Part shown: positions 1 through 6,851 of the stretch, piece by piece | How positions within the stretch are numbered: position 1 is the stretch's first letter | Layout: each line of letters begins with the position of its first letter | Assembly (NCBI GenBank): GCA_005779345.1 | Contig: SXJQ01000146.1 | Span: 1 to 9,429 of the forward strand | DNA length: 9,429 nt | Direction: 5' to 3' | Source: Actinomycetota bacterium | GTDB taxonomy: Bacteria; Actinomycetota; Acidimicrobiia; IMCC26256; PALSA-610 | Notes under the pieces: generated by a model | Seen by the model: only the letters and a program-made list of their open reading frames with translations | What the model was told of the DNA's origin: nothing | Databases searched by the model: none | Made by a program: the position numbers and the translations under genes

Positions 1-969
1 CTGATCGAGATGGACCCGCCCCGGCACACCGGCTACCGCAAGCTCGTCGCTCGCACCTTCACGCCGAAGCGCGTCGCCGCGATGGAGCCGATGGTGAGCG
101 AGTTGACCCGCAAGTGGCTCGCCACACTGGCGGGGCGGACCGAGTGCGACCTGATCGGCGACTTCGCCGCCAAGCTGCCGATGGACGTCATCTCCACCAT
201 GGTCGGGGTTCCCGGCGCCGACCACGATCGGCTCCGCGGGTGGGCCGACGAGATGCTCGAGCTCGATGCCGACGCGCCGGCGCCGGGCGACGCGGAGTTC
301 GCGCCGGGGAAGTACGCCGGCGCCGGGGCGATGGCCAAGATGGGCTCGTACTTCTACGCACTGATCGCCGACAAGCGCGCACACCCCGCCGACGACATGA
401 GCTCCGCGGTGCTCGAAGCGGAGATCGACGGCGAGCGATTGAGCGACCTTGACGTCGCCGGCTTCTGCGTGTTGCTCGCGATCGCCGGCAACGTGACGAC
501 GACGAAGCTGATCGGGCCCATGGCGTATCACCTCGATCAGAATCCGACGCAGGGCGCCTTGCTCGACTCCGACCCGACGCTCGTCGCCGGCGTCGTCGAG
601 GAGACGACGCGCTACGACGCGTCGAGCCAGATGCTCGCGCGAACCCTCACCCGCGACGTCGAGCTCCACGGGGTCACGATGCGCGCCGGCCGCAAGGTCG
701 CCCTCCTCATCGGCGCCGCGAACCGAGACGATCGCGAGTTCGAGCGTGCCGACCGCTTCGAGATCACGCGCACGGCGCCGCGGACGCTCGCGTTCGGCCA
801 TGGCGTGCACGTGTGCCTCGGCGCCGCGCTCGCCCGGCTCGAGGGTCGGGTCGTGCTCGAGGAATTGCGCCGGGCGCTCCCTCGCCTCGAGGTCGACATC
901 GCCGGCGCCCGACGTATGCACAGCTACCACGTGCGCGGATTCAAGCACCTGCCGGTGCGCTGGGGCTGA
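1..969 (+). CDS. Cytochrome P450, 5'-truncated by window edge
   Basis: This is a heme-thiolate monooxygenase, expected to be cytosolic and to take electrons from a ferredoxin. The reading frame is open from base 1, so the true start lies upstream; the in-frame ATG at base 10 is internal (the MDPPRHTGYR stretch is the helix C region, usually about 80-100 residues into the protein). Visible P450 landmarks are the I-helix AGNVTTTK (484-507), the K-helix ExxR as ETTR (601-612) and the heme loop FGHGVHVCLG, with the Cys ligand codon at 814-816. The protein ends normally with PVRWG and TGA. Oddity: the I-helix acid that normally precedes the conserved Thr is Val (GTG at 493-495) instead of Glu/Asp. 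No ferredoxin gene is visible nearby. The P450 assignment is certain; the substrate cannot be inferred. The next gene, a reductase, is on the same strand but separated by hairpins and its own promoter. Confidence 0.95.
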   Translation: MIEMDPPRHTGYRKLVARTFTPKRVAAMEPMVSELTRKWLATLAGRTECDLIGDFAAKLPMDVISTMVGVPGADHDRLRGWADEMLELDADAPAPGDAEFAPGKYAGAGAMAKMGSYFYALIADKRAHPADDMSSAVLEAEIDGERLSDLDVAGFCVLLAIAGNVTTTKLIGPMAYHLDQNPTQGALLDSDPTLVAGVVEETTRYDASSQMLARTLTRDVELHGVTMRAGRKVALLIGAANRDDREFERADRFEITRTAPRTLAFGHGVHVCLGAALARLEGRVVLEELRRALPRLEVDIAGARRMHSYHVRGFKHLPVRWG

Positions 970-1007
970 GCCCCGCCGGGCGCGCGACGCGGGGCGGGCG
1001 CCGCCCG
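970..1007 (+). terminator. GC-rich hairpins after the first P450, possible terminator
   Basis: Just after the P450 stop codon there are two overlapping GC hairpins. GCCCCGC (970-976) pairs with GCGGGGC (989-995), and CGGGC (995-999) pairs with GCCCG (1003-1007). There is no T-run, as is usual for hairpin-only terminators in GC-rich actinomycetes. Chance pairing is easy at this GC content, so confidence is low. Confidence 0.3.
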
Positions 1008-1014
1008 GTCTCCA

Positions 1015-1052
1015 TTGAGTCGACAGCCGCACGGCTGCAGCTATCGACTCAA
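1015..1052. repeat. 38-bp imperfect inverted repeat (hairpin H1)
   Basis: TTGAGTCGACAGCCGCA (1015-1031) faces TGCAGCTATCGACTCAA (1036-1052) across a 4-nt loop CGGC. Fifteen of 17 positions pair, including nine consecutive outer pairs (TTGAGTCGA/TCGACTCAA). It lies between the P450 gene and the promoter of the reductase gene, so it could act as a terminator for the former or as an operator for the latter. It has the same arm length, loop length and outer six bases as the hairpin at 2169-2206. Confidence 0.75.
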
Positions 1053-1085
1053 CGGACGGCGATGCGCGACACGGGGGCGTGCCAC

Positions 1086-1091
1086 TACCGT
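1086..1091 (+). promoter_or_regulatory. -10 box TACCGT for the reductase gene
   Basis: TACCGT fits the TAnnnT pattern of a sigma-70-type extended actinobacterial -10 element. Exactly 7 nt separate it from the in-frame GTG at 1099, so transcription would begin at that GTG and give a leaderless mRNA. No convincing -35 hexamer is visible. The same arrangement precedes three other genes in the window. Confidence 0.5.
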
Positions 1092-1098
1092 GCGGCGC

Positions 1099-2172
1099 GT
1101 GAGCGCGAACGAATCCCCAGCCGGCCGCACGCCTGACCCGATGCCCGAAGTCAACCGTCAGGTCGTCCTGCGCCGTCGCCCCGTCGGCATGGTGACCGAG
1201 GACTGTTTCGAGGTCGTCGCCGCGCCGCTCCCAGCGCTCGGGCCCGGTGAAGCGCTGCTCCAGGTGCACTACGTCGGGATCGACCCGACGATCCGGGGCT
1301 GGATCGACGAGCGCGGCAACTACATGGCGCCAGTCGCGATCGGCGAGGCGGTGCGGGCCAACGGCGTCGGGGTCGTCGTTGCCACGAACGGACCCGACGA
1401 GTACCCGCTCGGCGCCGCGTTCATGGCGCTCACGGGCTGGCAGGAGTACCGCGTGCTCGTCCCGAACGAGGACCCGCCCGTCACTCGATTGCCCGAGGGA
1501 ATGGACCTCACCGGGCCGCTCAACGTCGGTGGCCACATCGGCGTCACGGCGCTGATCGGCGTGACCGAGGTGGCCAAGCCGCGTGCCGGCGAGACGTTCG
1601 TCGTGAGCGCGGCGGCGAGCGGCGTGGGGGCCATCGCCGGGCAGATCGCCAAGATCCTCGGCGCGCGTGTCGTGGGCATCGCGGGCTCGCCGGAGAAGTG
1701 CGCGTGGGTCGTCGACGAACTCGGCTTCGACGCGTGCATCGACTACAAGCGCGAAGACGTGCGCGCCCGCCTCAAGGAACTCTGCCCGAAGGGCGTCGAC
1801 GTGTTCTTCGACAACGTCGGCGGAGAGTTGCTCGACACCGTGCTCACGCGCATCGCACGCAAGGGCCGGGTCGTGCTCTGCGGCGACATCTCGACCTACA
1901 ACCTCGATGTCGCGCCGCCGCCCCTCGCCAACCATCGTTACCTGATGGGACGGAGCGCGACGATGGGCGGGTTCAACACGCTCGACTATTGGGAGCGCTA
2001 CTTCGACGCCGCCGACCAACTCGCGACCTGGGTCGCGGAAGGTCGGGTCAAGCACCGCGAGCACGTCCTCGACGGCATCGAACAATGTGGTCCCGGGCTC
2101 GTGCGCCTGTTCGAGGGCGACCACCTCGGCAAGCTCGTCGTCCGACTCGTCGCGTCGGGCAGCGAACGTTGA
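1099..2172 (+). CDS. NADP-dependent medium-chain reductase (CurA/PTGR-like)
   Basis: This is a zinc-free medium-chain dehydrogenase/reductase of the leukotriene B4 12-hydroxydehydrogenase / prostaglandin reductase / curcumin reductase group. These enzymes use NADPH to reduce the double bond of alpha,beta-unsaturated carbonyls in the cytosol. Numbering from the ATG at 1141, the N-terminal NRQVVLRRRPVG opening and the IDPTIRGWI substrate-domain motif (about 48-56) are typical of the group. AASGVGAIAGQ (158-168) is the Rossmann nucleotide loop, followed by AGSPEKC and FDNVGGELLD. No structural zinc cysteines are present. Start choice: GTG 1099 sits 7 nt behind a -10 box and gives 357 aa; ATG 1141 has no Shine-Dalgarno but matches the usual family start and gives 343 aa. 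The stop codon lies inside a perfect hairpin. The physiological substrate is unknown; the flanking P450s make detoxification or lipid/terpenoid catabolism plausible, but that is inference only. Confidence 0.92.
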   Translation: MSANESPAGRTPDPMPEVNRQVVLRRRPVGMVTEDCFEVVAAPLPALGPGEALLQVHYVGIDPTIRGWIDERGNYMAPVAIGEAVRANGVGVVVATNGPDEYPLGAAFMALTGWQEYRVLVPNEDPPVTRLPEGMDLTGPLNVGGHIGVTALIGVTEVAKPRAGETFVVSAAASGVGAIAGQIAKILGARVVGIAGSPEKCAWVVDELGFDACIDYKREDVRARLKELCPKGVDVFFDNVGGELLDTVLTRIARKGRVVLCGDISTYNLDVAPPPLANHRYLMGRSATMGGFNTLDYWERYFDAADQLATWVAEGRVKHREHVLDGIEQCGPGLVRLFEGDHLGKLVVRLVASGSER

Positions 2173-2206
2173 GTGGACGACCCGAATAATCGGGTCGTCC
2201 ACTCAA
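2169..2206. terminator. Perfect 17-bp hairpin (H2), probable bidirectional terminator
   Basis: TTGAGTGGACGACCCGA (2169-2185) and TCGGGTCGTCCACTCAA (2190-2206) are perfect reverse complements around the loop ATAA. The element contains the TGA stop codon of the reductase gene (2170-2172) and lies 30 bp from the end of the convergent P450 gene at 2237. No T-run follows on either strand. The position and perfect symmetry point to a hairpin-only terminator serving both convergent genes. It has the same geometry as the hairpin at 1015-1052. Confidence 0.75.
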
Positions 2207-2236
2207 AGAACGTGTGGGCGCGGCGGCGGGCCGCGG

Positions 2237-3436
2237 TCAGCGCGGGCGCGGGTCGAAACCCAGGGTGAAGCTGCGAACGGCCCGGGCGAAGATGTTGGGC
2301 TCGATGTCGGGTTCGGTGACGACGCGCAGGTTGGTGATCCGCTCGGTGAGCGTTTCGAACACCGTGCGCAGGCTGAGACGGGCGAAGTTCGCGCCGAGAC
2401 AGAAGTGCGTGCCGTTGCCGAACGCGAGGTGCGGATTCGGGTCGCGCGTCACGTCGAACTCGAACGGCCGCTCGAAGACCGCCTCGTCGCGGTTCGCCGA
2501 CGGATACAGGAGCACGACGCGTTCGCCGGCAGCGATCGGCTGCCCGCCGACCTCGGTGTCGACCAGCGCGGTGCGAAAGAAGTTGTTGAGTGGCGTCACC
2601 CAGCGCAGCAGCTCCTCGATCGCGAGCGGAATGCGTCGGGGCTCGCGCGCGAGCAGTTCCCATTGGTCGGGGTGGTCGCAGAACGCGCGCAACCCGTGCG
2701 CGATGAGCGTTCGGGTCGTCTCGGCACCACCGGCGATGAACAGGCCGACCTCGTGGATGAGCGTCATGTCGTCGAGCGGCTCACCGTCGATCACGGCGTT
2801 GGCCCACACCGACGCGAGGTCGTCCATCGGGCAGGTTCGCCGGTCGGCGAAGATCTGGAGGAACTCGGTGGCGAACTCCACGTTGGCGTGGAAGAGATCC
2901 TCCATCACGTTCGGGTCGCGCAGGCGCATGTCGATGCGCATCAACCGTTCGGACCAGCCCTTGACGTCTTCCCAACGCTCCTGCGGGAGACCGAGGAGGT
3001 GGGCGGTGGTTCGGCCCGGAAGCTGACCGGCGAGATCGTGAATGACTTCCATCTCGCCTCGCGGCGCGGCGGTGTCGACGAGTTCGCGAACGATCGCACC
3101 GACGACATCGCCATAGCGGTCGCTGACCGCACGCGGCGTGAACCGGCCGGCGACGAGCCGGCGCTGCTGTTGGTGGCGCGGGTCGTCGTTCGCGATCATG
3201 TTCATCTCGTACGGCTCGGCGACCGCGCGATACGTGCCCTTGCTCGAGAAGATCTCGCTGTGTCGCTCGACATGGAGGACGTCGGCGTGGCGCGTCATGC
3301 CCCAGAGCTCGTTGCGGTCGTCGCGGTAGACGGGTTCGTTCGCGCGCGCCCACGTGAGGTCGCCGTGCGGCCCGGCGCGGTACCACTCGGGATCGAGCAG
3401 ATCGAGGGCGCGGCGGCTGGTGTCGACGGTGGTCAC
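2237..3436 (-). CDS. Cytochrome P450, complete, CYP142-like
   Basis: This is a class I bacterial P450 monooxygenase of 399 aa, a normal full length, soluble and expected to need a ferredoxin and ferredoxin reductase. Residues counted from the GTG at 3436: helix C region NDDPRHQQQRRLV (about 83-95), I-helix AGGAETT with the acid-alcohol pair E239-T240, ExxR at E275-R278, and heme loop FGNGTHFCLG with C346 as axial thiolate. The overall pattern recalls mycobacterial CYP142 (sterol side-chain oxidation), but family-level assignment needs an alignment. The open frame extends upstream to 3505; GTG 3436 was chosen because DLLDPEWYRAGP is close to the normal N-terminus, it avoids overlap with the upstream gene, and a TAGCGT box lies 8 nt before it. 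The upstream molybdoenzyme gene ends 25 bp earlier on the same strand, so read-through co-transcription is also possible. Confidence 0.94.
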   Translation of the reverse strand: MTTVDTSRRALDLLDPEWYRAGPHGDLTWARANEPVYRDDRNELWGMTRHADVLHVERHSEIFSSKGTYRAVAEPYEMNMIANDDPRHQQQRRLVAGRFTPRAVSDRYGDVVGAIVRELVDTAAPRGEMEVIHDLAGQLPGRTTAHLLGLPQERWEDVKGWSERLMRIDMRLRDPNVMEDLFHANVEFATEFLQIFADRRTCPMDDLASVWANAVIDGEPLDDMTLIHEVGLFIAGGAETTRTLIAHGLRAFCDHPDQWELLAREPRRIPLAIEELLRWVTPLNNFFRTALVDTEVGGQPIAAGERVVLLYPSANRDEAVFERPFEFDVTRDPNPHLAFGNGTHFCLGANFARLSLRTVFETLTERITNLRVVTEPDIEPNIFARAVRSFTLGFDPRPR

Positions 3437-3444
3437 GGCCGCGG

Positions 3445-3450
3445 ACGCTA
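3445..3450 (-). promoter_or_regulatory. -10 box TAGCGT for the second P450
   Basis: On the minus strand TAGCGT is followed by 8 nt and then the GTG start at 3436, which fits leaderless initiation. It lies within the 25-bp gap behind the molybdoenzyme gene, so the P450 may have its own promoter in addition to read-through from upstream. No -35 element is recognisable. Confidence 0.45.
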
Positions 3451-3461
3451 TCCGGGCTGAG

Positions 3462-5693
3462 CTATACGGGCCGGACGTCGACCGGGATGCCGTTGACCGC
3501 GGCATTGTTGCTCGGGACGTCGATCGACCAGGGATCGGCGAGCTTGTTGTTGTTCACGCCGGCGTGCGCGCGGGCGACTGCGAGGCGTGTCCCGGCGAGG
3601 TCGTGACCCCAGCCGTGGGGGAGCGAGACGACGCCGGGCATCATCTCGTCGCTCACCTCGACCGCGACGTCGATCGTGCCGTTCGCCGACGAGACCCGGG
3701 CGAGCGCACCGTCGACGACGCCCGCGCTCGCCGCATCGTCGGGGTGGATCAACAGCGTGCACCGGTCCTTGCCGCGTACGAGCACCTTCACGTTGTGCAT
3801 CCACGAGTTGTTCGAGCGGAGGTGGCGGCGCGACACCAAGAGCAGCGAGTCGACCTCCCGTTCGAGCCGCGCCGCGAGCCGCGTCAGGTCGGCGGTGATG
3901 TGCGGCGGCGCGAGTTCGAGCTTGCCCGATGGGGTGGCGAGCACCTCGCCGAGGCGCGGCACGAGGGGGCCGAGGTCGATGCCGTGCGGCGAGTCCTTGA
4001 ACGACTGCAGCGTCAATCCGCCCGGACGGTCGCCGTAGCGATCGCCGAAATGGCCGGCGCGGATCTGTAGGTCGAGCAGTCGCTCGGGGCCGACGCCCGG
4101 CGATCCGGCGAGCGCGATCGCCGGATCGATCCCCCAGGCTTCGGCCAGGACCGAGAAGTACGCGTCGTCGAAGGCCTGCACGTCGATGTCGTCCGCGCGT
4201 AGGCCGAGCATCATCGCGCCGAGGATCGTGAGGATCTGCCACTCGGCGGGGCGTCGGTCGGCGGTCGGGATCACCGGTTCGGACCAGTTGCCGACGGAAC
4301 GCAGCGCCCATTCGAGGATCAGGTCGTCGAAATGCGGCTGTTCCAGCGCCGAGAGCCCGGGGAGGATCACATGGGCATGGCGGGTCGTCTCGTTGAGGTA
4401 GTTGTCGATGCTGATCATGCATTCGAGGTCGTCGAGCGCGACGTCGAGGCGATCGGGGTTCGTGCTCGAGATCACCGGGTTCCCGGCGATGGTGAAGAGG
4501 CCCTTCCACGAGCGATCGCCTCCGTCGAGAATCTCCTCGGCGAGCAGTCCGACGGGAACCTGGCCGAGCACCTCGGGGATGTCGCCGACGCGCGACGTCC
4601 ATCGCCCGAACGTGATGCCATCCGCGAAGCCAGGGTCGGGGAGCGTGCTCACCGCGCGCGCGACGGGCTTGGCGAACATCGCGCCGCCGGGGCGGTCGAG
4701 GTTGCCGGTGAGCACGTTGACGACGTCGACGAGCCACGACGTGAGCGTGCCGAACTCCTGGTTGCACGTGCCGATGCGACCGTAGAGCGCGGCCGACGGC
4801 GCGGTCGCGAGGTCGCGGGCGAGCCGTCGGATCGTGTCGGCGGGGATGCCGCACGTCGCCGCGACCCGCTCGGGAGTCCAGTCGGCGACGAGGGCACGGA
4901 CGTCGTCGAGGCCGGCGACGAGCGGCGCGATCGCTCCGACGTCGACGAGGCCGTCGTCGAACAGCACCTGGCACACCGACATGAGGAACGCGGCGTCGGT
5001 CCCGGGCACGATCGGCACCCACTCGTCGGCGTGATCAGCGGTACCGGTCCGGCGCGGATCGATCACGACGACCCGGCCGCCGCGCGCTCGGATCGCGTCG
5101 AGCTTCGCGAGCACGTCGGCGCACGCGAGGAGTGACCCGCCCGACGCCTGCGGATTGCCACCCATGATCACGAGGTGGTCGGTGCGGTCGAGATCCGGGA
5201 CGGGGATCGTCCACATCCCGCCGTACATCAGAATGCTGCTGACGTTCTTCGGCCATTGGTCGATCGTTCCGGCGCTGAAGACCGAGGGCAGCCCCGCCAT
5301 CCCGACGAGCACGCCGACGTATCGCCCGAGGGAGAACGCGTGCGCGGTGGGATTGCCGATGTAGGCGGTGACGCGGTCCTTGCCATAGGTGGCGAGCACG
5401 TGGCCGATGAGTTCCTCGCAACGGGCGAACGCGTCGTCCCAGCTCACCTCCGCCCACGCGTCGCCGGTTCGCACCATCGGAACCGTGAGCCGGTCGGGGT
5501 CGTGATGGAGGTGCCCCAGCGCGGTGCCCTTCGGACAGAGGTAACCCCGGCTCCACACGTCGTCGCGATCGCCGCGGATGAGCGCGACCTGCCGATCCTC
5601 GACGTGGACCTCGAGGCCGCACATGGCCTCGCACAGCGGACAGGTCCGCAGGTGCACGCTGCGCGTCTGGGCTCGGTCGTCGGGCGCGTTCAT
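3462..5693 (-). CDS. Molybdopterin-bis-MGD oxidoreductase with N-terminal [4Fe-4S]
   Basis: This is a catalytic subunit of the DMSO-reductase superfamily (formate dehydrogenase/nitrate reductase-like), 743 aa. Residues from the ATG at 5693: the iron-sulfur ligands are C18, C21, C25 and C53 (CPLCEAMC, then CPKG with the conserved Lys55). They are followed by the molybdopterin-oxidoreductase domain (about 68-560) and the C-terminal MGD-binding domain (about 620-743; SRRHLRSNNSWMHN, SLPHGWGHD and NNNKLADPWSID are typical). No twin-arginine signal or membrane segment is seen, so it is probably cytoplasmic. Where formate dehydrogenases carry Cys or Sec as molybdenum ligand, this protein reads VFSAGTIDQWPK (138-149) without Cys and without an in-frame TGA. 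The substrate is unknown; no electron-transfer or cofactor-insertion partner is visible beside it. ATG 5693 is preferred over the upstream frame extension because a TAGGGT box lies 8 nt before it. Confidence 0.93.
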   Translation of the reverse strand: MNAPDDRAQTRSVHLRTCPLCEAMCGLEVHVEDRQVALIRGDRDDVWSRGYLCPKGTALGHLHHDPDRLTVPMVRTGDAWAEVSWDDAFARCEELIGHVLATYGKDRVTAYIGNPTAHAFSLGRYVGVLVGMAGLPSVFSAGTIDQWPKNVSSILMYGGMWTIPVPDLDRTDHLVIMGGNPQASGGSLLACADVLAKLDAIRARGGRVVVIDPRRTGTADHADEWVPIVPGTDAAFLMSVCQVLFDDGLVDVGAIAPLVAGLDDVRALVADWTPERVAATCGIPADTIRRLARDLATAPSAALYGRIGTCNQEFGTLTSWLVDVVNVLTGNLDRPGGAMFAKPVARAVSTLPDPGFADGITFGRWTSRVGDIPEVLGQVPVGLLAEEILDGGDRSWKGLFTIAGNPVISSTNPDRLDVALDDLECMISIDNYLNETTRHAHVILPGLSALEQPHFDDLILEWALRSVGNWSEPVIPTADRRPAEWQILTILGAMMLGLRADDIDVQAFDDAYFSVLAEAWGIDPAIALAGSPGVGPERLLDLQIRAGHFGDRYGDRPGGLTLQSFKDSPHGIDLGPLVPRLGEVLATPSGKLELAPPHITADLTRLAARLEREVDSLLLVSRRHLRSNNSWMHNVKVLVRGKDRCTLLIHPDDAASAGVVDGALARVSSANGTIDVAVEVSDEMMPGVVSLPHGWGHDLAGTRLAVARAHAGVNNNKLADPWSIDVPSNNAAVNGIPVDVRPV

Positions 5694-5701
5694 GGACGAG
5701 C

Positions 5702-5707
5702 ACCCTA
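5702..5707 (-). promoter_or_regulatory. -10 box TAGGGT for the molybdoenzyme gene
   Basis: Minus-strand TAGGGT is separated by 8 nt from the ATG at 5693, which suggests a leaderless transcript. It lies in the 68-bp divergent gap shared with the sensor kinase gene. No -35 hexamer and no DosR-like box are apparent in this gap. Confidence 0.5.
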
Positions 5708-5761
5708 GACAGCGTCGGCTCGTGCCGGGATCGGCGCGCGGCCGTGTGCTCAACTTGGTCC

Positions 5762-6766
5762 ATGGCGCCTCTCGACAATGTCGGTGTCGAACTCTGCGAA
5801 GCGGCCCCCGACGGCATCGTCATCGTCGACACCGAAGGCAACATCGTCTACGTCAACGCTCAGACGGAGCTGATGTTCGGCTGGTCGCGGGCCGAGCTCG
5901 TCGACGCGCCCGTGGAGCGACTGATCGATCCCGATCTCGCCGACATCCACCGGAGCCATCGTGAGCAGTTCACCCGCGCGGCACGGACGCGGCCGATGGG
6001 CGCGGGGTTGCGCCTCGAGGGTCGTCGCAAGGACGGCGCGAGCTTTCCGATCGAGATCAGCTTGAGCCCGGTGGAGCTCGCGGGCGAGCGGTTGGTGATG
6101 GCCGCGGTGCGCGATGTCGGCGAGCGAGAACTCGCCGAGGAGACGCTGCGCGACACACAGGCCGAGCTCGCGACGTCCCAAGAGCGCGACCGGATTGCGC
6201 GCGACCTGCACGACACGGTGATCCAGCAGCTGTTCGCGGTCGGAATGAGCCTGCAGTCGTTGGGTGGGAGCCTCTCCGATCCCGTGCAGTCGGAGCGCCT
6301 CGAATGGGCCGTCGACGAGCTCGACCGTACGATTCGCGAGGTCCGCTCGGTGATCTTCGGGCTCCAGTCGGTGCGAGGCGGCGGTGGGTTGCGCTCGCAG
6401 CTCATGGAGCTCGCCCACGAGGCCGCGCGAACACTCGGATTCGAGCCGCACGTGCGGTTCGCGGGGCTCGTCGACACGACGATCAGCAACGCCGTCGCCG
6501 AGCAGGTGATCCTCGCGACGCGCGAGTCGCTCGCGAACGTGGTGCGCCATGCCGCGGCGCGATCGGCCGACGTGCGGATCACCGTCGACGAAGGTCTCGT
6601 GGTGCTCGTCGTCACCGACGACGGACGCGGGATCGCGCCCGACGCGCAACCCGGCCACGGATTGCGCAACCTCGCGGAGCGCGCCGACGCGATGGGCGGC
6701 AAGTGCACGATCACGTCTGCGCCGGGCGAGGGCACGACGGTCGAGTGGCAGGTACCCGTCGCGTAG
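5762..6766 (+). CDS. PAS-domain sensor histidine kinase, DevS/NarL-family type
   Basis: This is a soluble two-component sensor kinase (334 aa, no membrane segment), likely to phosphorylate the DevR-type regulator encoded two genes downstream. Domains: one PAS domain (about 9-118, ending VMAAVRDVGERE), a short linker helix (about 119-142), HisKA_3 dimerisation domain with RIARDLHDTVIQQLF and phospho-acceptor H150, then HATPase_c with N-box N259, G1 box DDGRGI (286-291) and G2 box GHGLRNLAER (298-307). The H-box closely resembles mycobacterial DevS/DosT, but the tandem GAF domains that bind heme there are absent. In the PAS domain H63 aligns by eye with the heme-ligating His200 of FixL, whereas the FixL Arg220 position is Leu83. 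The ATG at 5762 starts just before the PAS domain; the preceding CAACTT (5751-5756) is only a weak -10 candidate and no Shine-Dalgarno is seen. It is divergent from the molybdoenzyme gene. Confidence 0.93.
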   Translation: MAPLDNVGVELCEAAPDGIVIVDTEGNIVYVNAQTELMFGWSRAELVDAPVERLIDPDLADIHRSHREQFTRAARTRPMGAGLRLEGRRKDGASFPIEISLSPVELAGERLVMAAVRDVGERELAEETLRDTQAELATSQERDRIARDLHDTVIQQLFAVGMSLQSLGGSLSDPVQSERLEWAVDELDRTIREVRSVIFGLQSVRGGGGLRSQLMELAHEAARTLGFEPHVRFAGLVDTTISNAVAEQVILATRESLANVVRHAAARSADVRITVDEGLVVLVVTDDGRGIAPDAQPGHGLRNLAERADAMGGKCTITSAPGEGTTVEWQVPVA

Positions 6767-6818
6767 CGCTCGTCGCGGAGTGCGTCGCGGAGTGCTCCGC
6801 GGAGTGCGTCGCGCGTGC
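6758..6818 (+). repeat. Degenerate 12-bp tandem repeat after the kinase gene
   Basis: The unit CGTCGCGGAGTG occurs at 6771-6782 and 6783-6794 (identical), then as CTCCGCGGAGTG at 6795-6806 and as the decayed CGTCGCGCGTGC at 6807-6818. A further related copy, CGTCGCGTAGCG at 6758-6769, contains the kinase stop codon TAG (6764-6766) and is offset by 2 nt. The array occupies the first part of the 135-bp gap before usp and probably arose by local duplication. Confidence 0.75.
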
Positions 6819-6823
6819 GACGC
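6806..6823 (+). terminator. Small GC hairpin after the kinase gene
   Basis: GCGTCGC (6806-6812) and GCGACGC (6817-6823) are perfect complements around a 4-nt loop. It is a possible terminator between the kinase gene and usp. There is no T-run, and the local tandem repeats are GC-rich, so a chance origin cannot be excluded. Confidence 0.35.
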
Positions 6824-6851
6824 CCGACGGAGCGCACCGGCCCCAGCCGAT

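Noticed and set aside
2586..2595. TTGAGTGGCG matching the start of the twin hairpins
   Set aside because: It is inside the second P450 gene with no complementary arm nearby, so it is a chance match.
2087..3460. Long plus-strand open frame over the second P450
   Set aside because: Shadow frame of the minus-strand P450. Its repeated VGD/ERVE-like composition is typical of antisense translation and shows no family motif.
3448..5135. Long alternative frames on both strands inside the molybdoenzyme gene
   Set aside because: Extreme Arg-rich or Asp/Val-rich composition, no motifs, and complete overlap with a well-supported gene.
5195..5215. GGGAC...GTCC inverted pattern resembling a DosR box
   Set aside because: It lies deep inside the molybdoenzyme coding sequence, has wrong half-site spacing and is not near any start.
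3436..5693. Reading the molybdoenzyme and second P450 as one strict operon
   Set aside because: The 25-bp gap allows co-transcription, but a well-placed -10 box in front of the P450 argues for at least an additional own promoter. Left open rather than asserted.
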